A stretch of DNA of 35,350 nucleotides from Clostridia bacterium (GTDB lineage: Bacteria; Bacillota; Clostridia; TANB77; CAG-465): NCBI GenBank assembly GCA_017478805.1, contig JAFVCY010000036.1, positions 1-35,350 on the forward strand. The letters run 5' to 3'. The notes beneath the pieces were generated by a model that was not told where the DNA came from, ran no database searches, and worked only from the letters and a program-made list of their open reading frames with translations. Shown piece by piece: positions 1-8,133 of the stretch (position 1 is the first letter of the stretch; every line of letters begins with the position of its first letter). The translations under genes and the position numbers were made by a program.

Positions 1-110
1 AAATTGATTAGTACTACTTAAGTAGTAGCAAGAGATAAATAAGCTAAAGTCGAGCCAGACATGCGACTTAAGTCGCTTGTGCGTAACAGGTCCCTTTTAG
101 GGCCAATCAA
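1..110. other. Non-coding stretch with two palindromes, possible 3' end of a structured RNA
   Basis: I find no convincing coding frame. Two perfect palindromes share a CTTAAG centre: a 16-mer beginning TACTACTT at about 13-28, and GCGACTTAAGTCGC at about 64-77. A short hairpin around TCCCTTTTAGGG follows at about 91-102, then a strong terminator. Stacked hairpins ending in a terminator suggest the 3' part of a non-coding RNA or a structured 3' UTR cut by the window start. I do not recognise the family. Confidence 0.35.
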
Positions 111-141
111 AACTACCCGTTGAACGGGTAGTTTTTTTTTT
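111..141 (+). terminator. Rho-independent terminator
   Basis: A perfect 10-bp stem (AACTACCCGT / ACGGGTAGTT) with loop TGA is followed directly by a run of T to 141. It ends whatever is transcribed rightwards into the window. Confidence 0.9.
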
Positions 142-161
142 CTAAAACTGCAATATATAAA

Positions 162-190
162 TTGACTTTTGCCATACTTTTTGGTATTAT
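162..190 (+). promoter_or_regulatory. Promoter of the 217-402 gene
   Basis: TTGACT at 162-167, a 17-bp spacer and TATTAT at 185-190. The layout closely resembles the valS promoter at 892-920. Confidence 0.75.
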
Positions 191-216
191 ATTATTAGAT
201 TATAAGGGTGATGATA

Positions 217-402
217 TTGGACAAGTTAATAACGTTATTAGAGTATTTAACTCTGATGATTTCAGTGTTTTGCATATTTAATGCAAGAAGTATGATTTCA
301 AAGAAGGTTGAGTATTCTAAAAAAAATAGAAAAGTAAAAAATATAAAAATGATAAGTACTATCGTTTCAATTATTTGTATGTTTGCAATAATATATATAT
401 AA
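217..402 (+). CDS. Small two-helix membrane protein, unknown function
   Basis: A protein of about 61 residues. It has a hydrophobic N-terminal helix (ITLLEYLTLMISVFCIF), a short basic loop rich in Lys, Arg and Ser, and a second hydrophobic helix at the very C-terminus (STIVSIICMFAIIYI), so it should be a two-pass membrane protein. The frame is open from GTG 208 and ATG 211. I prefer TTG 217 because AAGGGTGAT at 204-212 matches the anti-Shine-Dalgarno sequence at the right distance. It has its own promoter just upstream and is monocistronic. I do not recognise the family. Coding status rests on promoter, ribosome site and the helix pattern. Confidence 0.55.
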   Translation: MDKLITLLEYLTLMISVFCIFNARSMISKKVEYSKKNRKVKNIKMISTIVSIICMFAIIYI

Positions 403-428
403 CAAAAAATTATTTGTTATATATAGAA

Positions 429-454
429 GTAGCTAGCACTTTTGTGCTAGCTAC
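429..454. terminator. Hairpin between convergent genes
   Basis: A perfect 11-bp stem (GTAGCTAGCAC / GTGCTAGCTAC) with a TTTT loop between the convergent 217-402 and 462-671 genes. The rightward side has no T-run. The leftward side reaches a T-run only after about 20 bases, so termination is likely but not textbook. Confidence 0.5.
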
Positions 455-461
455 AAAACGT

Positions 462-671
462 TTACCAAAGATGCGATTCAGTGTATATCAGAGAATCATA
501 TGTGTCATCAATTTTATGCTCATCATTTACTTTTTCCACTTCTTCAGTTTCGTTTACTTCTCTTTCTTCGTTGTCTTCTTTTACTTCCACATTTTTCTTC
601 TTATTAGCTCTGTTTAACAAATAAATTGAAACAGCTGCTATAAGACCGCCAACAACTAAAAGGCGTTTCAT
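462..671 (-). CDS. Small membrane-anchored protein with acidic tail
   Basis: A 69-residue protein. Residues 4-20 (LLVVGGLIAAVSIYLLN) form one transmembrane helix or uncleaved signal anchor, followed by a basic stop-transfer stretch (RANKKK) and a long Glu/Lys/Asp-rich hydrophilic tail. The ATG at 671 is preceded by AAGGAGGG, an excellent ribosome site. A leftward promoter at 734-762 drives it, and a 22-base palindrome lies in its leader. Small one-helix proteins with charged tails are common in Clostridia, but nothing here assigns a role. Confidence 0.7.
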   Translation of the reverse strand: MKRLLVVGGLIAAVSIYLLNRANKKKNVEVKEDNEEREVNETEEVEKVNDEHKIDDTYDSLIYTESHLW

Positions 672-685
672 TACATTTCCCTCCT

Positions 686-707
686 TTCTAAAATAATTAT
701 TTTAGAA
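686..707. promoter_or_regulatory. 22-base perfect palindrome next to the ribosome site
   Basis: A perfect inverted repeat centred on AATT (half-site TTCTAAAATAA) lies between the promoter at 734-762 and the AAGGAGGG of the 462-671 gene. It could be an operator or an RNA hairpin abutting the ribosome site. Confidence 0.45.
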
Positions 708-733
708 TTACTTTTTGCATCAAATGCATAAAC

Positions 734-762
734 ATTATACGCTTTTTTCTCCATTTTTTCAA
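734..762 (-). promoter_or_regulatory. Promoter of the 462-671 gene
   Basis: On the minus strand, TTGAAA (762-757), a 17-bp spacer and TATAAT (739-734). The rest of 763-890 is AT-rich with no gene that I can see. Confidence 0.7.
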
Positions 763-891
763 GATAGTATAATTAAATTTACATTAATACTAAGAAATAT
801 AATTATATAAAATTAAAACTATATAATTAAGAATCTATGTAATTAATCATATTTCATTTCCTAATATATATTTTTTCTTATCATGCTCTAG

Positions 892-920
892 TTGACTTTT
901 TGACAGCTTTTTGATATTAT
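892..920 (+). promoter_or_regulatory. valS promoter
   Basis: TTGACT at 892-897, 17 bp, TATTAT at 915-920. Only about 20 bases separate the expected transcription start from the ATG, so there is no room for a T-box leader. Confidence 0.8.
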
Positions 921-948
921 ATAAAGGTATAAAAAGGAGAGACGATAA

Positions 949-3568
949 ATGGAAAATAGATTTGAGCCTTCAAGGGTAGAAGGTAATATGTATAAGAATT
1001 GGGAAGAAAAAGGGTATTTTAAGTGTAAAAAAGATATAAGTAAAAAACCTTTCGTAATAGTTATGCCCCCACCAAATGTTACAGGAAAGCTTCATATGGG
1101 ACATGCACTCGACCAAACACTTCAGGATATTTTGATAAGATATAACAGATTAAAAGGTGTTCCAACCCTTTGGGTCCCAGGAACAGACCATGCTGCAATT
1201 GCAACAGAAGTAAAAGTTGTAGAAAAATTAAGAAAAGAAGGAAAAACTAAAGACATGCTAGGAAGAGAAGGATTCTTAAAAGAAGCATGGGCATGGAAGG
1301 AAGAATTTGGAGGAGAAATAAAGAACCAAATAAGGAAAATGGGATCATCATGTGACTGGGAAAAAGAAAGATTCACGATGGATGATGTATGTTCTGATGC
1401 AGTAAAAGAGGTATTTGTAAAACTATATAATGAAGGATATATATATAGAGGAAAAAGGATTGTAAACTGGTGTCCACACTGCAAAACATCTATATCTGAA
1501 ACAGAAGTTGAATATTCTGAAAACAAGGGGCACTTGTGGCACATAAGATATTATATTGATGGAGAAGATAAATATATAACTATAGCAACAACAAGACCTG
1601 AAACACTTCTTGGAGATACTGCAGTTGCAGTAAATCCTAGAGATGAAAGATATAAAGATTTAGTAGGAAAAAATGTAATACTTCCAATAGTAAACAGAAA
1701 AATTCCAGTAGTAAGCGATGAATATGTTGAAATGGAATTCGGAACAGGTGTAGTTAAAATAACTCCAGCTCATGACCCTAATGACTTTATGGTAGGCCAG
1801 AGGCATAATTTAGAAGTAATAAATATAATGAACGAAGATGCTACTATAAACGAAAATGGTGGAAAATATCGTGGCATGGACAGATATGAGGCAAGAGAAA
1901 AGATAGTAAAGGAATTAGAAGAAAATGGATTTCTTGAGAAAATAGAAGATTATACAAATAATGTAGGAGCATGTTATAGATGTCATACAGTAATAGAACC
2001 ATATTTATCACTTCAGTGGTTTGTAAAGATGGAAGAACTTGCAAAACCAGCAATTGAAGCAGTAAAAAATGGCGATATAAAATTTTTGCCAAAAAGATTT
2101 GAAAAGACATATTTTAACTGGATGGAAAATATACAAAACTGGTGTATATCAAGACAGCTTTGGTGGGGACATAGAATACCTGCGTATTACTGCGATAAGT
2201 GTGATAAGATAACTGTTTCAAAAGAAAATGTTGATACATGTTCATGTGGAGGACATCTAAAACAAGATGAAGACTCATTAGATACATGGTTCAGTTCAGC
2301 ACTTTGGCCATTTTCAGTATTTGGCTGGCCTAATAATACTGAAGATTTAAAGTATTTTTACCCAACCTCAACACTTGTTACAGGATATGATATAATAACT
2401 TTCTGGGTAAGTAAGATGATATTTACATCTCTTAAATTTATGGGTGAAAAACCTTTTGAAAATATATATATTCATGGAATCGTAAGAGATAGTCAGCGGA
2501 AGAAAGATGTCTAAGTCTTTAGGTAATGGAATAAATCCACTAGATGTAATAGACGAATATGGAACAGATGCACTTAGATTTTCACTTTCACAAAACATAT
2601 CAGCAGGAAATGATATTCGCTATATACCAGAAAAGCTAGAGGCAGCAAGAAATTATATAAATAAACTATGGAACGCAGCTAAATTTTTAAATATGTATAT
2701 AGAAAAGGTAGATGTAAAAAATTTAACTAATCTGCAGTTTATGCCAGAAGATAAGTGGATTATAACTAAACTAAACGAAGTAATTGAAGATGTAACTACA
2801 AATATAGATAAATTTGAAATTGGTGTTGCACTTGCAAGATTATATAACTTCTCATGGTCATATGTTTGTGATTGGTATATTGAAATGATAAAGCCAAGAT
2901 TATATAAAGGTGAAGGAAAGGAGTTTGAATCAGCAGTTTATACATTAAATTATGTTTTAAAAGAGCTAATGATTATGCTTCATCCATATATACCTTTTGT
3001 AACTGAAGAAATATACTTAAATTTAGCTAAAGACAAAGAATCAATAATGATAGAAGATTATCCAGTAAAAAAATATGATTTTGATATGTCTTATGCTGAA
3101 GTTATAGATGAAGTAACGGAAGCAATAAAGAATATAAGGAACTATAGATCTGAAAATGATATTCCAAACTCTAAGAAGGTAAATGCGTATATTGTAGTAA
3201 AAAATGAAACTGAAAAAAATATTATTGAGGAAAGCAAAGAGTACATATTAAAAATGGCATACATAGAAAGCATTACCTATGTAAATGATAATAGCACTAT
3301 AGATAGTAAATATACACTATTTAATGAGAAATGCTTTGATATATACTTAGACTTTACTTCTAGTGTAAATAAAGAAGATGAGATAGCAAAGATAACTCTT
3401 GAAATTGAAAAAGCAAAATCTGAACTTGAAAGAGCAGAAAAAATGCTTTCAAATGAAGCTTTTGTCTCAAAAGCACCAGCAAAGCTTATCGAATCTGAAA
3501 AAGAAAAGAAGGTAAAATATACAGAAATGCTTGCAAAATTAAATGAAAAATTAGAAAGTATTAAATAA
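949..3568 (+). CDS. valS: Valine--tRNA ligase, frame interrupted by C2497
   Basis: Class Ia aminoacyl-tRNA synthetase that charges tRNA-Val in the cytosol. The ATP-binding HMGH motif is at residues 49-52 in a [13 protein letters not shown] context. A CPHC zinc-type pair is at 175-178, editing-domain sequence follows, and the C-terminus is the coiled-coil arm typical of ValS. The ribosome site is AAAAGGAGAG. The frame breaks at C2497: the zero frame reads CAG CGG AAG and stops at 2512-2514. Omitting that C gives S-Q-G-R-K-M-S-K-S, placing the catalytic KMSKS loop at about residues 519-523 and continuing to a normal end. The rejoined product is 872 residues, usual for the family. ValS is essential and no other copy is visible, so I read this as one functional gene needing a +1 shift rather than a pseudogene. 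Sequencing error is the alternative. Confidence 0.93.
2497..2499 (+). other. Proposed +1 frameshift site CGG(A) in valS
   Basis: Sequence GAT AGT CAG C GGA AGA AAG ATG. Skipping C2497 decodes GGA as Gly of the conserved GRKMSKS motif. The zero-frame stop TAA is five codons after CGG. Confidence 0.8.
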
Positions 3569-3574
3569 CAAAGG

Positions 3575-3597
3575 AAGCACTATTTAGTGCTTTTTTT
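3575..3597 (+). terminator. valS terminator
   Basis: Stem AAGCAC(TA) / (TA)GTGCTT followed by seven T, a few bases after the valS stop. Confidence 0.85.
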
Positions 3598-3617
3598 GTA
3601 AAATAATTACATAAAAT

Positions 3618-3646
3618 TTGACATCTAAGGAAAATCATGATATAAT
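3618..3646 (+). promoter_or_regulatory. Consensus promoter upstream of the LysM gene
   Basis: A perfect TTGACA (3618-3623) and TATAAT (3641-3646) with a 17-bp spacer. The leader to the LysM start is about 130 bases and carries a mini-ORF. Confidence 0.85.
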
Positions 3647-3697
3647 AAACCTAGCGTTTGGTGGTAATCCAAAAATAATTATTTAGGAGGATAAAAT

Positions 3698-3715
3698 ATG
3701 AACAGAGGACCTTAA
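3698..3715 (+). CDS. Possible five-codon leader peptide MNRGP
   Basis: TTAGGAGG at 3683-3690 sits seven bases before ATG 3698, which opens only five codons (Met-Asn-Arg-Gly-Pro) before TAA. The ribosome site is as strong as any in the window, yet no long frame follows. It may be a regulatory upstream ORF for the LysM gene 68 bases on, or the remains of a lost gene start. Confidence 0.35.
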   Translation: MNRGP

Positions 3716-3783
3716 GAACTTTTTGTGAGATGTGAGCTTTGATTTGGTTTTGATAAAGATACTTTAAAGGAAAGGTGATTTAC

Positions 3784-4026
3784 ATGAGCGATAAGAAATT
3801 ATTAAACGAAGAAGAGCTGGACAACGTTGCAGGTGGTGCAGGTGGAAATGAGATAAAGCTTCCTTGTCAGTATACAGTTCAGTCTGGAGATAATCTTTGG
3901 ACAATTGCACAGAAGTTCTACGGCAAAGGAATCATGAATCAGAAGATCTATAATGCCAATAAGGCTGTGATTGGAGATAATCCTGATCTTATACGCCCTG
4001 GCATGGTGCTTACTATTCCGGCATAA
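3784..4026 (+). CDS. LysM mini-protein with double-glycine leader
   Basis: An 80-residue protein. Residues about 5-17 (LLNEEELDNVAGG) form a double-glycine leader of the kind cleaved by peptidase-domain ABC exporters. The rest is a single LysM domain (YTVQSGDNLWTIAQKFYG ... NPDLIRPGMVLTIP), which binds peptidoglycan or related glycans. The ATG at 3784 follows AAGGAAAGGTGAT; the frame could also begin at GTG 3775, inside that site. No exporter or immunity gene is adjacent. Codon and base use (CTG, GGC, CCG, CGC) are richer in GC than the neighbouring genes, suggesting transfer. Inference: a secreted wall-binding peptide, perhaps bacteriocin-like. The leader and LysM calls are firm; the role is not. 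Confidence 0.8.
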   Translation: MSDKKLLNEEELDNVAGGAGGNEIKLPCQYTVQSGDNLWTIAQKFYGKGIMNQKIYNANKAVIGDNPDLIRPGMVLTIPA

Positions 4027-4126
4027 CAAGGGTCCAAAAGCGAGACAAAATCTTGCAGTATATACACTATTTCTTTTACAAAGAGAGGTAGTAGGACTAT
4101 CCAAGTTTTTACTTGGAAATAAAGAG

Positions 4127-4157
4127 ACGTCACTTAACCAAAGTGGCGTTTTCTTTT
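4127..4157 (+). terminator. Terminator of the LysM gene
   Basis: Stem ACGTCACTT / AAGTGGCGT (one G-U pair), loop AACCA, then TTTTCTTTT. A weaker hairpin CCAAGT-TTTT-ACTTGG lies just upstream at about 4101-4116. No gene is seen in 4027-4211. Confidence 0.8.
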
Positions 4158-4165
4158 ATTTATAC

Positions 4166-4205
4166 AAAAATAGCTAGTAAAAGAATTTTTCACTTTTACT
4201 AGCTA
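4166..4205 (-). terminator. Terminator of the AAA-M41 gene
   Basis: A perfect 12-bp stem (TAGCTAGTAAAA / TTTTACTAGCTA, 4171-4182 with 4194-4205). Read leftwards it is followed by a T-run. Confidence 0.8.
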
Positions 4206-4211
4206 CAATAT

Positions 4212-6413
4212 TTACTTTACATTTTTCTTTGTCTTTTTGTCTTTTGTATCATTCTCACTTTCAATTGGAAGCTCAATTATGCTTTTTCCAACAAAAAGTT
4301 TGTCAAGCTGACTGCTATCAAGCATACCACGATTAACTAAAGATTTTGCAATTCTAGAGATTGCATCTTTATTCTCTTTTACAAGAGCTAAAGTTTCTTT
4401 GTAGACATCATCAACGTATTTTTTGGTAGAAGTAATAACATACTCCTTCATTTTATCTGTGATAAAAGTAGGGTTGTTTTCATCTTCTCCTAAAAGTGAA
4501 AGATTGAGATATGAACCATCAGGATCCATGCCAGATACAAGTATCATATGTCTTACCATGTCAGTAACTCTTGCTAAGTCGTTTCTTGCACCACTGTTTA
4601 TGCTATGAGTAAAGAACTCTTCTGCTGCTCTACCTGCCATAAGAGCTATCATGGTTTCTCTAAAATACTGCTCAGTATGGTTGTACAGCTTCTTTTCATC
4701 AATCTCATAAGAGTGGACACCTTCGTACTCGTCCGTTGATATTATTGAAACTACAATAGTAGACTTGTACTTTAATGTTGGTAAAATTCTTGTAATTACA
4801 TAATGTCCAGCTTCATGATAAGCGGTGCTAAGTTTAAATGCCTTAGGCAATTCTTTGAATCTCTTAAGAAGCAAAGCGTTGACTTTATCAACGTCGATTT
4901 TGGCAACAGCCCGCTTATTTTTTGTTTTTGCCACAGCCATAGCAGAATCACACAGGCTTATAGTCTTATCGGGATTAGCAGTGCCTTCATTAAAGCAAAA
5001 AGCTTGAATGATAATATAATCTAAAATATCATCGGAGATAGATACCTTATGATATTTAGAAAGATTCTCAACTTTCTTCCTTACCATTGCTTTAACTTCT
5101 GATACTTTAGGCTCTTTAATAGCGATTCTTTCAAACCTTCTCTTAAAAGCAGAGTCTCTAGCTATGAACTGCTCATACTCATCAGTTGTGGTTGCACCTA
5201 TTACTATGGCATCATCTCTTGCAAGAATAGGTTTTAATACACCTGCAAAACTGAAGCCTTCGTTACTGTTTGTACTACCTGCTCCCATGATTTGGTGTAT
5301 TTCATCAATGAAAAGAATAACTTTAGGCTTTTCCATAAGGTAGTCAACAAGATCTTTTGCCCTTTGCTCGAAATCACCACGGTACATAGTGCCAGCAAGC
5401 ATGCTAGTTAAGTTAAGACTTATAACCGTATAATCTAAAAACTGTTTAGGTGCAGTTCCGTTTACAATTGACATCGTAATAGCTTCGACTATTGCTGTTT
5501 TTCCGCATCCGGCAGGGCCGGTTAAAATAGCGTTCTTTTTAGACTTTCTAGAGGCAGTTACCCAGAATGTATTTATTTCTTCATTTCTTCCTAAAATATC
5601 GCATATTATATCTTTTGGGTAATTAGTATTCAGTATTTCGCAAAAATCTGCAATATTTGAAGGAAGTGATGCTGAAGTGCTATTTTCATCATATTCTGGG
5701 AAGATATCAAAATAGTATTCAAGGGTTTCTGTAACATCATATGGGTCGATTCCAAGATAGCTCAAAAAGTTTTGGGCAGATGAACCTTCAGTGCTTGCAA
5801 GAGAGTATATGAGGTTTGGAACATCTAAAACATTTTCACCTGCTTGAACGCACCGATTTATTGCATCAGTAAGTGCTACACCTAAATCATTACTGTAAAC
5901 AGGAAGATCATCAAGACTGCTATAGTCAGATTTATAAAATGAAATCTTAAAACGGTTTTCAAAGTCTTCATCTGAATAATTAATGCCTGCTGCTGTTTTA
6001 AACTGCTCTTTAAGCTTATCGGGGAGATCACGAAGTTCAGTTATCGTAAATAAATGAACTAATTCATTTTCTTCACTATTGTATGGATAAGAAATAACCT
6101 CACCATCTGTATTTATTACTTCACGTTCATCATCTTTGTTATCACTACTTTTATCTTCTTTAAATTCTTTTTTAGGAAAAACTGAAAAGAAGTCTTCTTT
6201 TGAGCCAAGCAGCTGATATATAAAATCAGAAATAGAGAAGTAATTTCCTGTAAGTGAAAAGAAGTAGTTTTTTATAATATCATCATCTGCAAAGGCTACC
6301 ATCATGAAATATGCGGTGTGAATTACTTTACTTGAAAGAGTGGCCGCAATATATGCAGCTTTTTCAAGATAAGTTGTAATTAATGGCTCGAAGTAAACAT
6401 TGTCTTTTTTCAT
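4212..6413 (-). CDS. Clp-type AAA+ ATPase fused to FtsH-type M41 protease
   Basis: A protein of 733 residues from ATG 6413. The frame extends to TTG 6518, but that codon is the -35 box of the gene's own promoter. The N-terminus has two weak Clp_N-like helical repeats. An AAA+ module of the ClpA/ClpB first-ring type follows: Walker A GPAGCGKT from residue 299, Walker B with D370-E371 (LFIDEIH), and the ClpB-like GATTTDEYEQF...FKRRFERI stretch. The C-terminus is a peptidase M41 domain with zinc motif HEAGH at 533-537 and the downstream AGRAAEEFF...SGARNDLARVT helix that carries the third ligand in FtsH. No transmembrane segment is present, so it should be a soluble ATP-dependent zinc protease. 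FtsH normally has its own AAA type and membrane anchors, so this combination is unusual. No strong ribosome site precedes ATG 6413. Two zero-frame CGG Arg codons occur, at residues 187 and 501. It is divergent from the PhoH gene. Confidence 0.88.
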   Translation of the reverse strand: MKKDNVYFEPLITTYLEKAAYIAATLSSKVIHTAYFMMVAFADDDIIKNYFFSLTGNYFSISDFIYQLLGSKEDFFSVFPKKEFKEDKSSDNKDDEREVINTDGEVISYPYNSEENELVHLFTITELRDLPDKLKEQFKTAAGINYSDEDFENRFKISFYKSDYSSLDDLPVYSNDLGVALTDAINRCVQAGENVLDVPNLIYSLASTEGSSAQNFLSYLGIDPYDVTETLEYYFDIFPEYDENSTSASLPSNIADFCEILNTNYPKDIICDILGRNEEINTFWVTASRKSKKNAILTGPAGCGKTAIVEAITMSIVNGTAPKQFLDYTVISLNLTSMLAGTMYRGDFEQRAKDLVDYLMEKPKVILFIDEIHQIMGAGSTNSNEGFSFAGVLKPILARDDAIVIGATTTDEYEQFIARDSAFKRRFERIAIKEPKVSEVKAMVRKKVENLSKYHKVSISDDILDYIIIQAFCFNEGTANPDKTISLCDSAMAVAKTKNKRAVAKIDVDKVNALLLKRFKELPKAFKLSTAYHEAGHYVITRILPTLKYKSTIVVSIISTDEYEGVHSYEIDEKKLYNHTEQYFRETMIALMAGRAAEEFFTHSINSGARNDLARVTDMVRHMILVSGMDPDGSYLNLSLLGEDENNPTFITDKMKEYVITSTKKYVDDVYKETLALVKENKDAISRIAKSLVNRGMLDSSQLDKLFVGKSIIELPIESENDTKDKKTKKNVK

Positions 6414-6489
6414 AGTTTTGTACCACTGACCGGGAGAAGTCAGACCCTTTCTTAAATTATTATTAAGGTTAATTATACCTTGCAACAAG

Positions 6490-6518
6490 ATTATACTATT
6501 TAAGAGTAACAAAGTCAA
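6490..6518 (-). promoter_or_regulatory. Promoter of the AAA-M41 gene
   Basis: Minus-strand TTGACT (6518-6513), 17-bp spacer, TATAAT (6495-6490). Transcription should start near 6483, giving a leader of about 70 bases that contains a GC-richer patch (6421-6446) able to form a CTGAC/GTCAG hairpin. Confidence 0.8.
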
Positions 6519-6568
6519 CTAAAATAATAAAAAATATATCTAAAATATACATAAAAAATAAAAAAATG

Positions 6569-6597
6569 TTGAAAAATGAAAGTAGCTGTGGTATAAT
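6569..6597 (+). promoter_or_regulatory. Promoter of the PhoH gene
   Basis: TTGAAA at 6569-6574, 17 bp, TATAAT at 6592-6597, back to back with the AAA-M41 promoter. The leader can form a GCAAAT/ATTTGC hairpin at about 6620-6640. Confidence 0.75.
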
Positions 6598-6669
6598 TCA
6601 TGCAAATGTAAGTTAAGCAGCAAATTTAACTAAGATTTGCAAGTAAAAAAAGGCTAGGAGGCTATAATT

Positions 6670-8070
6670 ATGCAAAAACAGGTTAGAAAGAATTACGTAC
6701 TTGACTGCACAGTCCTTGTATTCGACCCAAAGTGTATACTGGCTTTTCATGGGAATAATGTAATAATTCCTAATTCGGAGCTTCGGCACTTAGAACGTCT
6801 TACCGAAGATAAAAAGGAAATGGTAAGATACCAAGCAAAAGTTGCACTTAATTTTATAAATCACATAAGGAGCAGTGCAAAAGAAAATGAAAATCATGGT
6901 TTCGTACTTGAAAAAGATATAGTGCTCTATATTTTTCATGTATCTAATGTTTCAAATGCGAAAGATTCATATGAGAATATATTTGAAACGATGAAAAAGA
7001 CAAGTGAAACTTTTATGGAAGATAGACAAGCTTTAGAGACCATATTAGTATCAAGAACTCTTTCACTTCGTATAGCAGCTTTAGCAAATGGATACAAGGC
7101 TGAAGATTACAAGGCAGGTATGATATTTGCTGACAATACTTTTAAAGGAGTAATGGAAGTTAGTTACAAGTTTTTTGATATGAACAGTATTTGTTCAAAT
7201 GTAACAGAGATAGAATGCCCTAAAGATTTAGAAGTGTATCCTAATCAGTATCTGGTTATAGTAAATGAAAGCGGTAAAAAAATAGCAACGTATAGAGTAG
7301 CCAAAAATACGAAAATATTAAAGAGAGTAGATGTAAATAAACTGTATAACAAAAGAGTTTATGGGGTAAAACCTTTAAATGATATGCAGGCATATGCAAT
7401 TGATTTACTGCTTGATCCAGAAGTTGAGTGCGTTTCTCTTTCTGGAACAGCTGGAACAGGAAAAACTTTTTTATCAGTTGCAGCAGCACTTCAGCAGACT
7501 ATTCCTAAGGATAACTCTGAGCCTAGATATAACAAAATTATATTTGTAAGACCTATGGTGGCAGCAGGTGAAGAGATGGGGTTTATTCCGGGAACGGTAA
7601 TAGAAAAGCTTATTCCTTGGATGGGAAGTTTGTATGATGCAATAGAAGTTTTAGTAACAGGTGAAGAAAATCTAGAAAATGACAAAAAAAATCAAAAAAT
7701 TTCTGCAAGCAAAATGGCTGAAAAGTTTATTGAGGAGCAGATGGAGAATGGTTTTCTTCAGCTTTCACCTACAACATATATGCGTGGTAGGACCTTTGAA
7801 AGAGCTTTTGTAATCATTGATGAAGCGCAGGGGATTACTCCACATATAATGAAGACAATTTTAACTAGAAAAGGTGGACAATCTAAAATTGTTATAGCAG
7901 GTGATCCTTCGGATAACCAGATTGATACTGAGCTACTTGATACCTATTACAATGGTCTTATATATGCATCTCAAGGACTTAAAGAGAGTAAGCATTCTGG
8001 ACTTGTGGAGTTTACTCCTAAGAATATTGTTCGTTCAAATTTTGTAGAAGATGTTGAAGCAATGCTTTGA
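6670..8070 (+). CDS. PIN-PhoH (PhoH2-type) ATPase
   Basis: 466 residues with two domains. Residues about 8-150 resemble a PIN ribonuclease domain: NYVLDCTVLVFDP at the start, where the usual D-T-N is D-C-T, then IPNSELRHLERL. Residues about 235-466 form the PhoH P-loop ATPase: Walker A GTAGTGKT at 259-266, Walker B with D384-E385 (VIIDEAQ), and RGRTFERAF and AGDPSDNQID motifs. PhoH2 proteins of this layout are reported as RNA helicases/ribonucleases. A strong GCTAGGAGG site precedes ATG 6670. It is transcribed away from the AAA-M41 protease and followed by two small related genes, forming an apparent module. One zero-frame CGG codes residue 39. Confidence 0.9.
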   Translation: MQKQVRKNYVLDCTVLVFDPKCILAFHGNNVIIPNSELRHLERLTEDKKEMVRYQAKVALNFINHIRSSAKENENHGFVLEKDIVLYIFHVSNVSNAKDSYENIFETMKKTSETFMEDRQALETILVSRTLSLRIAALANGYKAEDYKAGMIFADNTFKGVMEVSYKFFDMNSICSNVTEIECPKDLEVYPNQYLVIVNESGKKIATYRVAKNTKILKRVDVNKLYNKRVYGVKPLNDMQAYAIDLLLDPEVECVSLSGTAGTGKTFLSVAAALQQTIPKDNSEPRYNKIIFVRPMVAAGEEMGFIPGTVIEKLIPWMGSLYDAIEVLVTGEENLENDKKNQKISASKMAEKFIEEQMENGFLQLSPTTYMRGRTFERAFVIIDEAQGITPHIMKTILTRKGGQSKIVIAGDPSDNQIDTELLDTYYNGLIYASQGLKESKHSGLVEFTPKNIVRSNFVEDVEAML

Positions 8071-8083
8071 TTAAACTTTTTGT

Positions 8084-8108
8084 CACCTGCTAAATCTTTT
8101 GGCAGGTG
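8084..8108 (+). terminator. Hairpin between PhoH and the next small gene
   Basis: Stem CACCTGC / GCAGGTG with an 11-base loop. Only a short T-run follows, so it may be an attenuator rather than a full stop. Confidence 0.5.
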
Positions 8109-8133
8109 GCATGTTTTAAAAGGAGGAACATTT

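Noticed and set aside
375-617. Open frame rightwards over 375-617
   Set aside because: It is the reverse of the Glu/Lys-rich tail of the 462-671 gene, giving a Phe-rich artefact without a ribosome site.
921-948. T-box leader for valS
   Set aside because: The promoter lies about 30 bases before the ATG, so there is no room for one.
1122-1544. Long minus-strand open frames inside valS, rpoB and rpoC
   Set aside because: They are shadows of conserved plus-strand genes, rich in Ser, Phe and Leu, with no ribosome sites.
6414-6518. N-terminal extension of the AAA-M41 protein from TTG 6518
   Set aside because: That codon is the -35 box of the gene's own promoter and the -10 box lies inside the extension.
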